A stretch of DNA of 64,000 nt. Source: Bacteroidota bacterium. Its GTDB lineage: Bacteria > Bacteroidota > Ignavibacteria > Ignavibacteriales > Melioribacteraceae. The DNA lies in NCBI GenBank assembly GCA_018818065.1, contig JAHISV010000011.1:62001-126000 (forward strand), written 5' to 3'. Under the pieces are notes generated by a model, which was given only the letters and a program-made list of their open reading frames with translations, made no database searches and was not told where the DNA came from. The translations under genes were made by a program, and so were the position numbers. Positions within the stretch are counted from its first letter, which is position 1; each line of letters opens with the position of its first letter. Below, in pieces: positions 8,253 to 15,709 of this stretch.

Positions 8253-9668
8253 TTAGAGAACAAGCATCCAGATTTGAGCGATGAAGAAACAGAGAACGAT
8301 TCCCATTGCCAAAGGTAGGAAAGTGGCAATGGCCGTCCACTTTACGCTTTTTGTTTCTTTGTATATAGTAAATATTGTAGTAGAACATGGATTGTGCAGC
8401 AAGCTGAAAATCATTAAACATATACCGGTAAGCGCTGTCCATCCGCCCGCATGAAGAATATCAGCTGTTGCGTTTACAGAATCGAGTTCGAACATTACAC
8501 CGGAACCACCGCCAATTCCACTTAAGCCGGTTGCAAGAACTGTAAGCATAAGCACAGTGGGGATGACGATTTCATTTGCCGGTATTGCAATAATATAAGC
8601 AAGAATTATCACTCCATTCAATCCGATCATTAATCCAAATGGATCAGTGAATTGAATAATATAATGGGCAATACTTAAACCGCCAACATGGACATTTGCT
8701 ACTAACCAAATAACCATTCCCGCGGGAGCGGCAAATACGATAGCACGCCAAAGAACAAAAATTGTTCTGTCGATCAATGATGTGTAAAGAGTTCTGAGTA
8801 TTCTTGGAGGACGATAGGGAGGGAGTTCCAAACTGAATGCCGAGGCTTCACCTTTAAGAACGGATTTTGACAATCCCCATGAAACGATAAGGCTGAATAC
8901 AATACCCAGGACAGCGATGCCAACAACGGCAGCGGCAGTTGCAAAACCTGCAAGGGGCGCCGGTACAAGAGAGCCAATAAATATTGTCGCAATTAGTATC
9001 TGAGTCGGCCACCGTCCATTACACAGAGAAAAGTTATTTGTTATTATCGCTATTAATCTCTCTCTCGGACTATCAATAACTCTTGCCGCAACCACTCCGG
9101 CAGCGTTACAGCCGAAACCCATCGCCATGGTTAAGGCTTGCTTACCATGCGCGCCAGCGCGTCTGAATAATCCATCCATATTAAATGAAACACGTGGTAG
9201 ATAACCAAAATCTTCAAGAAGGGTAAAAAGAGGGAAGAATACAGCCATGGGAGGGAGCATCACTGCAATAACCCAGGCTGAAGCCAGATAAACACCATCT
9301 ATTAGCAGTCCATCAATAAAGAAGGGAATTCCTATTCTTTGGGAAATTTCTTTCAGCCATGGATGGATTGTGCCCATTAGGAAATCAGATATCATTTTTG
9401 AGGGAACATTTGCCCCTTCAATTGTTATCCAAAATACAGCAGCAAGAATGAGAAACATGATTGGGAAACCAAGCAGTTTGCTTGTTAATACTTTATCAAG
9501 TTTCGAATCAAAAGTGTATGCATCCTTATTATCCTCGGTTTTTACCGTATTCTTTGTAATTTCAGAAGCTTCTTTATAAATTGAACCAAGAATGGAATCA
9601 TGAAGGCTTTCCCCAACCTCCCATCTAAGTTCATTTGCTTTTTCTAATATTTCTTCCTTGTTCTTCAT
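8253..9668 (-). CDS. feoB: FeoB membrane permease half (split ferrous-iron transporter)
   Basis: The transmembrane part of the Fe(II) transporter FeoB, about 471 aa, encoded separately from its G domain. It opens with the helical spacer that in canonical FeoB links G domain and membrane (EEILEKANELRWEVGESLHD). It continues with the nucleoside-recognition/Gate repeats: GFGCNAAGVVAARVIDSPRERL, and near the C-terminus LLHNPCSTTIFTIYKE. The usual F-x-x-C-x-A/G-R-L-P Gate motif reads FSLCNGRWP. Start chosen at 9668 because GGAAAGAA lies 5 nt upstream and the preceding G-domain gene stops at 9685-9687, leaving a clean 16-nt gap. A GTG at 9743 would overlap that gene in another frame. Confidence 0.88.
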   Translation of the reverse strand: MKNKEEILEKANELRWEVGESLHDSILGSIYKEASEITKNTVKTEDNKDAYTFDSKLDKVLTSKLLGFPIMFLILAAVFWITIEGANVPSKMISDFLMGTIHPWLKEISQRIGIPFFIDGLLIDGVYLASAWVIAVMLPPMAVFFPLFTLLEDFGYLPRVSFNMDGLFRRAGAHGKQALTMAMGFGCNAAGVVAARVIDSPRERLIAIITNNFSLCNGRWPTQILIATIFIGSLVPAPLAGFATAAAVVGIAVLGIVFSLIVSWGLSKSVLKGEASAFSLELPPYRPPRILRTLYTSLIDRTIFVLWRAIVFAAPAGMVIWLVANVHVGGLSIAHYIIQFTDPFGLMIGLNGVIILAYIIAIPANEIVIPTVLMLTVLATGLSGIGGGSGVMFELDSVNATADILHAGGWTALTGICLMIFSLLHNPCSTTIFTIYKETKSVKWTAIATFLPLAMGIVLCFFIAQIWMLVL

Positions 9669-9684
9669 TCTTTCTTTCCAAAAA

Positions 9685-10485
9685 TTATTCAGAAATTGTT
9701 GACCTGATATCTTGTTCATTAACCAATTCCGCCATTTCTCCACTGCTTATAGCATCAATTATACTTTGATCTCCTTCGAGTAGTCTTAATGCTACCCATC
9801 TTGAGTTCGGCAGGTTTGGAAAACTCTCCTCTATATCTTTTGTCAACTCGTTAACAGCGGTATCAATTTTTGGAGATATTGACTTTATTTTACGTGGCTT
9901 ACAGAGATAATTCCCCTTCGCTACATCTTCAATATATTTTAGAACCTCATCCATCCCTTTCTTTTGCCGTGCCTCGGCAGGTACAACAGGAATACCGAGT
10001 TCTCTGGAGAGTGAACGAACATCAATTTCCATATTATTTCTTTTCAACTCGTCCATCAGGTTTAGCACTAAGACTACGCGGTCAGTTATTTCCATAATCT
10101 GTAAAACCAGATTTAAATTTCGTTCAAGTCTGGTTGCATCAACCACAACCAGTGTAACATCCGGTTTTCCAAAAAGTATAAAATTCCTTGCAACATCCTC
10201 ATCTGTGCTTGTAGATAAGAGGGAATATGTACCGGGTAAATCAACAATTTTGTAGTTGCTTCCGTTAAACTTGAATCCTCCCTCAGCGCGGGATACGGTT
10301 TTGCCGGGCCAGTTACCGGTATGTTGATGCAAACCAGTCATATTATTAAAAATAGTGCTCTTTCCCGTATTCGGGTTACCGGCAAGTGCAACAACAAAAT
10401 CAAATTTATCCATATTCACCCCAAGCTTTGTGAGATTGGCGAGGTTATGAACCGGACAGGTTTCACAGCTATTTATCTCTTTCAT
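9685..10485 (-). CDS. feoB: FeoB G-protein domain encoded as a separate gene
   Basis: Cytosolic GTPase half of the ferrous-iron transporter, 266 aa. G1 is GNPNTGKS (36-43), G3 is DLPGTYSL and G4 is NLMD. The segment TGNWPGKTV is the FeoB-specific switch I region. A helical GDI-like domain follows, and the protein stops where canonical FeoB would enter the membrane domain. The N-terminus carries a Cys pair (CETCPVHN). Start chosen at 10485, 2 nt past the stop of the upstream fusion gene; an in-frame ATG at 10503 would overlap it. It is the third gene of a four-gene operon (dtxR, TM-DtxR-FeoA, feoB-G, feoB-membrane). Confidence 0.9.
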   Translation of the reverse strand: MKEINSCETCPVHNLANLTKLGVNMDKFDFVVALAGNPNTGKSTIFNNMTGLHQHTGNWPGKTVSRAEGGFKFNGSNYKIVDLPGTYSLLSTSTDEDVARNFILFGKPDVTLVVVDATRLERNLNLVLQIMEITDRVVLVLNLMDELKRNNMEIDVRSLSRELGIPVVPAEARQKKGMDEVLKYIEDVAKGNYLCKPRKIKSISPKIDTAVNELTKDIEESFPNLPNSRWVALRLLEGDQSIIDAISSGEMAELVNEQDIRSTISE

Positions 10486-10486
10486 T

Positions 10487-11503
10487 TTATTGCCTGCTTT
10501 CAATTTCTTTTATAAAAACATGGTTTGCATGATTTTTACGTATTGCAATTGTTGCCCCACGGATTCTGTATCCGGTAGGGTCTCCCCCAAGACTTTGAAT
10601 TTCAGCGCTGACATTTGTTCCCGGAACCATGCCAAGGTCAAGCAGTCTTCTTCTTTGTGTACCTCTGATTGCCTTGGAAATTCCGATTATAGTACCACTC
10701 TGCCCGACTTTCAAATCGGAAAGCCTGTTGAATGATTTTATCAGTTTCTCGTTATCAGATATATGTTTTACTGAAATATTAGCGGCTATAATCGGGGCTA
10801 ATACTTTAACTTCTCCATTAGCCTCAAATTTAATTCTCTCGTTATTCTTTTCAATTAATCTGATTTGCTGACCTGCATAAATTCCTTCGGCAATTATCTG
10901 TGCATAAAGTGCGGGGGGTTCATCTTCTATATGAAGCACATTTGCAAACTGACCTTCCGATAACTCAGTAAGCAGTATCCCTTTTCTCTCCGGCATTTTT
11001 CCATTAGAAGAAGGTATAGGATCTCCATGGGGGTCGAACAGGGGATTGCCAATATCGGCAGCAAGTTGATCAGCCTCCTGATTAGAAAGGATGTGTTCCA
11101 TCTCTTCAGCACTTGTGTGCCATTCCGATTCATTAACACTTGTCTCCTCCGCAAGGTACTTTTCCCACAGGCGATGTGTTCTTATTATTCTCAGGGCATA
11201 TGAGCGCCCTTCGTCGGATAGCTTCAACTTATCATCGGACAGTTCAATCAGGCTCATTTTCTGCATTTCACTTATTATATCAGCCGCAGATTCCCTGCTG
11301 ACAGATAGATTTCCTGCCAGGCTGTCCATTGAACATCTATTGGAATTATACTCACAGTCATAAAGGTGTTTTAAGGCATCCTCAATTTTTTCTCTTTTTG
11401 AGTTGATTGAAGATCCTTTGAAAATTGCAAGCAGACCTTTCTTAGGCCAAAAAACATAACTTAAAATTATTAATACGAGAGTACCTGCTACTAAAGTAAT
11501 CAT
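10487..11503 (-). CDS. Membrane-anchored DtxR-FeoA fusion protein
   Basis: A 338-aa fusion. Residues 1-20 form one transmembrane helix. Residues about 35-105 form a DtxR-like winged helix ([20 protein letters not shown]). Residues about 105-165 form the metal-binding/dimerisation region ([23 protein letters not shown]), a pattern shared with the true repressor encoded upstream. Residues about 175-335 contain FeoA/SH3-like domains, the last with [13 protein letters not shown] and [15 protein letters not shown], the hallmark of FeoA. The likely role is the FeoA accessory subunit acting on the separate FeoB G domain; whether the HTH still binds DNA while membrane-tethered is open. It starts 14 nt after the dtxR stop. 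Confidence 0.82.
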   Translation of the reverse strand: MITLVAGTLVLIILSYVFWPKKGLLAIFKGSSINSKREKIEDALKHLYDCEYNSNRCSMDSLAGNLSVSRESAADIISEMQKMSLIELSDDKLKLSDEGRSYALRIIRTHRLWEKYLAEETSVNESEWHTSAEEMEHILSNQEADQLAADIGNPLFDPHGDPIPSSNGKMPERKGILLTELSEGQFANVLHIEDEPPALYAQIIAEGIYAGQQIRLIEKNNERIKFEANGEVKVLAPIIAANISVKHISDNEKLIKSFNRLSDLKVGQSGTIIGISKAIRGTQRRRLLDLGMVPGTNVSAEIQSLGGDPTGYRIRGATIAIRKNHANHVFIKEIESRQ

Positions 11504-11516
11504 ATCGCCACTCTAT

Positions 11517-12182
11517 CTATATATTTTTGTTTACAACAAACAGCTTTGAGGCTACCTGTTGACTGAATGTATGTCTAATATTATTAATACTTACGAAAAC
11601 TGAATTATCAAACTTCATTCTATCTTCAAGCGCAATTTCTGAATAAAGCTCAATTCCAAGTTTTGTAAAGTAGTCCATTACTTCCTTGTTGTCATGATCA
11701 ACTTTCTGTATGATATATGTTTTACCAATCTCAGCTTCAGTAAGACAAACAACCTCTGGTAAAACTGGCATTAACCCTTCTTTCGTAGGGATTGGATCAC
11801 CATGTGGATCAAATTCCGGAAAATTTAGAAACTGATCGATACGATCCATTAGAAATTCCGATGTTTGGTGTTCCAGAACCTCTGCCTCGTCATGAACTTC
11901 ACCCCAGTTTAGACCGAGAGTTTTTATCAGGAAGGTTTCCCACAGTCTATGCCGTCTTATGGTATTTAAGGCAATTGTTCGCCCCTTTTCGGTTAGCTTA
12001 ACACCCTTGTATTTTTCATAACTTAAAAGATCCAGGGCGCTTAACTTTTTTGCCATATCACTTGTTGCAGCATTAGTAATATTCAGCTTTTCGGCTATTT
12101 TGGACGTACTCACTGGCTCATCTGTAAACAGACTCAAAGCGTAAATCTCTTTAAGATAGTCTTCTTTCGAAATAGTTATCAT
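11517..12182 (-). CDS. DtxR/MntR-family metal-dependent repressor
   Basis: A 221-aa transcriptional repressor that uses Fe(II) or Mn(II) as corepressor. It has an N-terminal winged helix (TISKEDYLKEIYALSLF; PVSTSKIAEKLNITNAATSDM), a dimerisation domain with the metal-ligand signature HRLWETFLIKTLGLNWGEVHDEAEVLEH, then [13 protein letters not shown], and a C-terminal FeoA/SH3-like domain (about 150-215). Start chosen at 12182 because the family begins close to the S-K-E-D-Y-L segment; earlier in-frame ATGs lie inside or beyond the palindrome at 12194-12211. First gene of the iron operon and probably autoregulated. Confidence 0.9.
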   Translation of the reverse strand: MITISKEDYLKEIYALSLFTDEPVSTSKIAEKLNITNAATSDMAKKLSALDLLSYEKYKGVKLTEKGRTIALNTIRRHRLWETFLIKTLGLNWGEVHDEAEVLEHQTSEFLMDRIDQFLNFPEFDPHGDPIPTKEGLMPVLPEVVCLTEAEIGKTYIIQKVDHDNKEVMDYFTKLGIELYSEIALEDRMKFDNSVFVSINNIRHTFSQQVASKLFVVNKNI

Positions 12183-12193
12183 AGTGACAATAA

Positions 12194-12211
12194 ACTTAAG
12201 CATGCTTAAGT
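12194..12211. promoter_or_regulatory. Candidate DtxR operator (perfect 18-bp palindrome)
   Basis: ACTTAAGCATGCTTAAGT is a perfect 18-bp palindrome ending 12 bp upstream of the dtxR start codon. Its position and symmetry fit an autoregulatory metal-repressor site for the whole feo operon. The binding protein is inferred from context. Confidence 0.6.
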
Positions 12212-12433
12212 ATATTATCAAGTTAATTTAAATACAAAAAGTGGGAAACGGTTTTTATCCTATTTATAGCGTTGTTATTTAGTCATCTCTTTTATATTTT
12301 GGATTAATTCGTTGGTATGACGAATGTACTATTTGGGGGCTGAAATAAATTTCGACTAAAATTTATTAATCCTGACTTACTTTATCAAAAAATACTATTC
12401 TTTTCTAACTGCCAAATCATTCCGGGGGGAATA

Positions 12434-14647
12434 TTGCAGAAACATGCACATATTATCGTGGCTCTTCTTTCTTTATCTTTATTATCAATGGAACTCATCT
12501 GGACCAGAATTTTCTCTGCTGAGTTTTTCTATACTTTTGCTTTTTTGATTTTGTCACTTGCTATTTTGGGTCTTGGCATCGGTGCACTTTTAATCCGGTT
12601 GGTGAATATTTTTAATAAAGAAGTAATGCTTCCCATTTCACTGGTTATAACTGCCTTTTTTATGTTGATCAGCCCGCCAATTGTCTTTTTGCTAAATCTA
12701 AAAATCTCATCAGTTTTTAGTGATTTTACCATGCTAATGAAGTTGTTGCTGGCGCTTTTCATGCTCAGCTCGACTTATATAGCCGGAGGTATGTCTTTAG
12801 CACTCATATTCAAGAGAAACTATCTTGATATAAGTACCCTTTACATGTGGGACTTATTTGGAGCGGGGATGGGAGTTATTGGCTCAATATTGCTGATGAA
12901 CTGGATAGGGACGCCTGCAGCAACATTTGTTGTTGCAATTCCCATTATCATGGCGGCTGTTTTAGCCTCAAAAAAGTTTATGAAGGTAATCCCGATATCT
13001 TTATTCCTTATTTTGGTACCACTGCTTCTAAATTCAGAAAGTTTACTTGAAATGAAAAGGGAAGAGCCCGCACCAATCGTGTACAAGCACTGGGATGCAC
13101 TTTCAAAAATTAAAATATATGATGGAGATGGGTACAGAAGAATAAACCTGGACAACGCAGCAAATACTGGTGTAAATGAATTTGATGGTAATTGGGATAT
13201 TCCGGACTCGTTGAAGTTTGGTTTCCCGATTGTAGAACAGGTGATAGCTGAATTTGATTCCTGCAGGTTTCTTTCGCTAGGATCCGGTGGTGGACAGGAT
13301 GTGTTTCAGGGATTACAATATGGCGCTGCTGAAGTACATGCTGTTGAGGTGAACGGGCATATTAATGATTTACTCACTGATGGAGAATTGGCTGATTTTT
13401 CTGGTCATATTTACACTGATCCTAGGGTAAAGGTTGTAACTGAGGATGCCAGAACCTATATCCGAAGATATTCAAACTACTTTGATGTAATCTACTCGTT
13501 CAGCTCCAACTCCTTTGCGGCACTTGCTTCCGGGGCTTTTGCACTGGCAGAGAATTATCTATTTACTACAGAAGCATTTGAAGATTACTGGGATGCATTA
13601 TCAGACAATGGCTACCTGATTATGGAACATCAGTTCTACATGCCCAGAATAGTAAGTGAAGTTAAGGAAGCATTGAAAAACAAGGGAATCGAAAATCCTG
13701 AAGATTATTTTGCTGTTTACGGGTTGAATAAAATCAGAAGAAAAATGCTTCTTCTTTCTAAGAAACCATTACCCAAAAAGTTAATTGAAAATGCATTTGT
13801 TTGTATTCCGCCTGAAAATCCCTTTTATGCTGAAATTGAACATCCTGCACCTGACAGTTTAAAGGGTAATCTCATTGACCGGATAGTGATGAGCGGTTGG
13901 GAAGTAGAACAGGATTCAGCTCTCACCAATCTAGCGCCTTGCACAGATGACAAGCCATTTATCGCACAAATGGGGCTTTGGAAAAACTTCAACTTTGATT
14001 CTATGAAAGAAATGCGAGCCTTGAGTATTTATGGGTTTCCTTTAGCACAGGTATTAATAGTAACAATCCTTGCAGTATTGCTCGTTATAGTATTACCAAT
14101 TAATTTCCTGCCCTTGCTGGTTAAGAGAGGAGGGATGAAATTAAAGCATTTGGCATATTTCTTCTTTATAGGCGCAGCATTCATGATTGTTGAAGTTATG
14201 CTTATTCAGCGTTATACATTATTTATTGGTCCATCAGTCTATAGTTTGGCAACAATCCTGCTCGTCTTGCTTATAAGCTCGGCTATTGGTAGTAAATTCT
14301 CCGGATGGTTTGAGGATAAAACGTCATTTATAGCAATAATTACCCTTATTGTCCTGGAATCATTTCTTTTCCCTCTAATTACTTCTAAATTTGTCGGATT
14401 TGGGATGTTACCTCGTATGCTGATTTCCGCTCTTTTGATTGCCCCCCTTGGTTTTTTTATGGGTATGCCATTTCCAAAAGGAGTGAAAAAGGTAAAGGAA
14501 TTTGTCGATTGGGGATTTGCAATAAATGGTGCGGCTAGTGTGCTGGGCTCGACTCTTATAATTCTGATAGCAATGAACTTTGGTATTACAATTTCGCTAC
14601 TCTGCGGAGCAACCATGTACGGATTCGCTTTTATATCCAGCAAGTAG
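12434..14647 (+). CDS. Membrane-embedded spermidine-synthase-like protein
   Basis: A 737-aa polytopic protein. About seven transmembrane helices (residues 1-205) precede a soluble Rossmann methyltransferase-like domain of the spermidine synthase family (about 235-420). There SLGSGGGQDVFQGLQYGA is the SAM-binding loop, VEVNG the acidic end of strand 2, and ALAENYLFTTEAFEDYW the family-typical segment. Another group of helices follows (about 530-737, including FFIGAAFMIVEVMLIQRY). Such fused proteins are common in bacteria, but their substrate is not established and polyamine synthesis should not be assumed. The start is a TTG preceded by GGGGGGAA. It is divergent from the dtxR operon. Confidence 0.75.
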   Translation: MQKHAHIIVALLSLSLLSMELIWTRIFSAEFFYTFAFLILSLAILGLGIGALLIRLVNIFNKEVMLPISLVITAFFMLISPPIVFLLNLKISSVFSDFTMLMKLLLALFMLSSTYIAGGMSLALIFKRNYLDISTLYMWDLFGAGMGVIGSILLMNWIGTPAATFVVAIPIIMAAVLASKKFMKVIPISLFLILVPLLLNSESLLEMKREEPAPIVYKHWDALSKIKIYDGDGYRRINLDNAANTGVNEFDGNWDIPDSLKFGFPIVEQVIAEFDSCRFLSLGSGGGQDVFQGLQYGAAEVHAVEVNGHINDLLTDGELADFSGHIYTDPRVKVVTEDARTYIRRYSNYFDVIYSFSSNSFAALASGAFALAENYLFTTEAFEDYWDALSDNGYLIMEHQFYMPRIVSEVKEALKNKGIENPEDYFAVYGLNKIRRKMLLLSKKPLPKKLIENAFVCIPPENPFYAEIEHPAPDSLKGNLIDRIVMSGWEVEQDSALTNLAPCTDDKPFIAQMGLWKNFNFDSMKEMRALSIYGFPLAQVLIVTILAVLLVIVLPINFLPLLVKRGGMKLKHLAYFFFIGAAFMIVEVMLIQRYTLFIGPSVYSLATILLVLLISSAIGSKFSGWFEDKTSFIAIITLIVLESFLFPLITSKFVGFGMLPRMLISALLIAPLGFFMGMPFPKGVKKVKEFVDWGFAINGAASVLGSTLIILIAMNFGITISLLCGATMYGFAFISSK

Positions 14648-14655
14648 TTTTTAGG

Positions 14656-14691
14656 GCGACATTAATGTCATTTCCGTGATGTTAATGTCGC
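14656..14691 (+). terminator. Imperfect hairpin after the spermidine-synthase-like gene
   Basis: GCGACATTAA and TTAATGTCGC form a stem with inner mismatches; TTCTTTCTTTC follows. It could terminate the upstream gene, but its arms also belong to the motif repeated at 14751-14765. Confidence 0.4.
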
Positions 14692-14765
14692 TTCTTTCTT
14701 TCTTGCTTATTCCTCTTGATTTGCTGCTTATTGGTGATTAGTTTTATGCTGTGACAATAATGTCG
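14656..14765. promoter_or_regulatory. Three near-palindromic GACATTAATGTC-type motifs upstream of the hydroxyproline operon
   Basis: Related 14-16-bp motifs occur at 14656-14670 (contains the perfect palindrome GACATTAATGTC), 14678-14691 (GATGTTAATGTC) and 14751-14765 (GACAATAATGTC). All lie between 140 and 250 bp before the first gene of the island. Multiple half-conserved palindromes in a promoter region suggest a dimeric regulator, perhaps of the CRP/FNR kind; no regulator gene is adjacent. Confidence 0.4.
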
Positions 14766-14904
14766 TTTTCCTATTTCTAAGTAGTTCTCTTTCCAAAATC
14801 AAAGAGTTATAAGTCTTTGAAAATAAAGTAGTTAGACTAACTTGTCAAAAAGTAAAATCGGCATACTGTTTGCATATACTAATTAATATTTTAGGGGAAC
14901 AACC

Positions 14905-15705
14905 TTGACAACCGGCGTTATTTTCGATATTAAAAAATACGCAATACATGATGGACCAGGGATTAGAACAACTGTTTTTATGAAAGGTTGTCCGCTTAAT
15001 TGCTGGTGGTGTCATAATCCCGAGAGTCAAAAAGTTGCTCCCGAAGAAATACTCGTAAGAAGAAAAGTTTCTAAAGAGGATTTTGTTGAGAAACATGAGT
15101 TAGTTGGACGTGAAATAACTACCATTGATTTAATGAAAGAAATCAAAAAGGATCTCCTTTTTTATGATGAATCAGGAGGTGGTGTTACATTTTCCGGTGG
15201 CGAACCATTCATGCAACTGGATTTCCTTCTGGAACTATTACAACAAAGTAAAAATATTGATATTCACACCGCGATTGACACTTCAGGATACACATCATTC
15301 AGCAACTTTGAAAAAGTTTTCGATCAAACAGACCTGTTTCTCTACGATCTTAAAATTATGGATGAGGATGAACATATTAAGTACACAGGAGTGTCAAATA
15401 AAATTATACTCAAGAACTTACAGAGCCTTGCGGCGATAACATCAAAATTCAGGATTAGAATACCGCTTATTCCAGGTGTAACTGATACAAGAAAAAACCT
15501 CGAACGCATAAGTAAATTTCTATCTGAACTAAAAAATATACCAAGGATTGATGTTCTTCCCTATAATGAGATTTGTGAAGGGAAGTATGAAAGATTCCAA
15601 CAAAAGTATGAGTTGGGTAAATTAGAGGTTCAGAGTGATGCAAAATTGGATGACATAAGTCGATATCTTATCGATGAAGGATTTAAAGTAAAATTAAGAG
15701 GATAG
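14905..15705 (+). CDS. Glycyl-radical-enzyme activase (radical SAM) for the hydroxyproline dehydratase
   Basis: Radical SAM protein that installs the glycyl radical on the adjacent dehydratase, 266 aa. The N-terminal activase signature (HDGPGIRTTVFMKGCPLNCWW) includes the cluster ligands C29, C33 and C36. FSGGEPFMQ is the SAM-binding GGE motif. Many activases of non-PFL glycyl radical enzymes carry an inserted ferredoxin-like domain with two extra [4Fe-4S] clusters after this point. Here the corresponding stretch (about residues 40-75) has no cysteines, so this is a compact PflA-like form. The start is TTG with AGGGGA 7 nt upstream. The stop is 4 nt from the dehydratase start, so the two are translationally coupled. 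Confidence 0.9.
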   Translation: MTTGVIFDIKKYAIHDGPGIRTTVFMKGCPLNCWWCHNPESQKVAPEEILVRRKVSKEDFVEKHELVGREITTIDLMKEIKKDLLFYDESGGGVTFSGGEPFMQLDFLLELLQQSKNIDIHTAIDTSGYTSFSNFEKVFDQTDLFLYDLKIMDEDEHIKYTGVSNKIILKNLQSLAAITSKFRIRIPLIPGVTDTRKNLERISKFLSELKNIPRIDVLPYNEICEGKYERFQQKYELGKLEVQSDAKLDDISRYLIDEGFKVKLRG

Positions 15706-15709
15706 ATAA

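Noticed and set aside
9668-9743. Frameshift in feoB
   Set aside because: The overlap disappears with the ATG at 9668, which has its own ribosome site; the break falls exactly at the domain boundary.
12434-14647. Polyamine biosynthesis gene speE
   Set aside because: The enzyme domain is embedded between many membrane helices, unlike soluble SpeE, and no speD or related gene is nearby.
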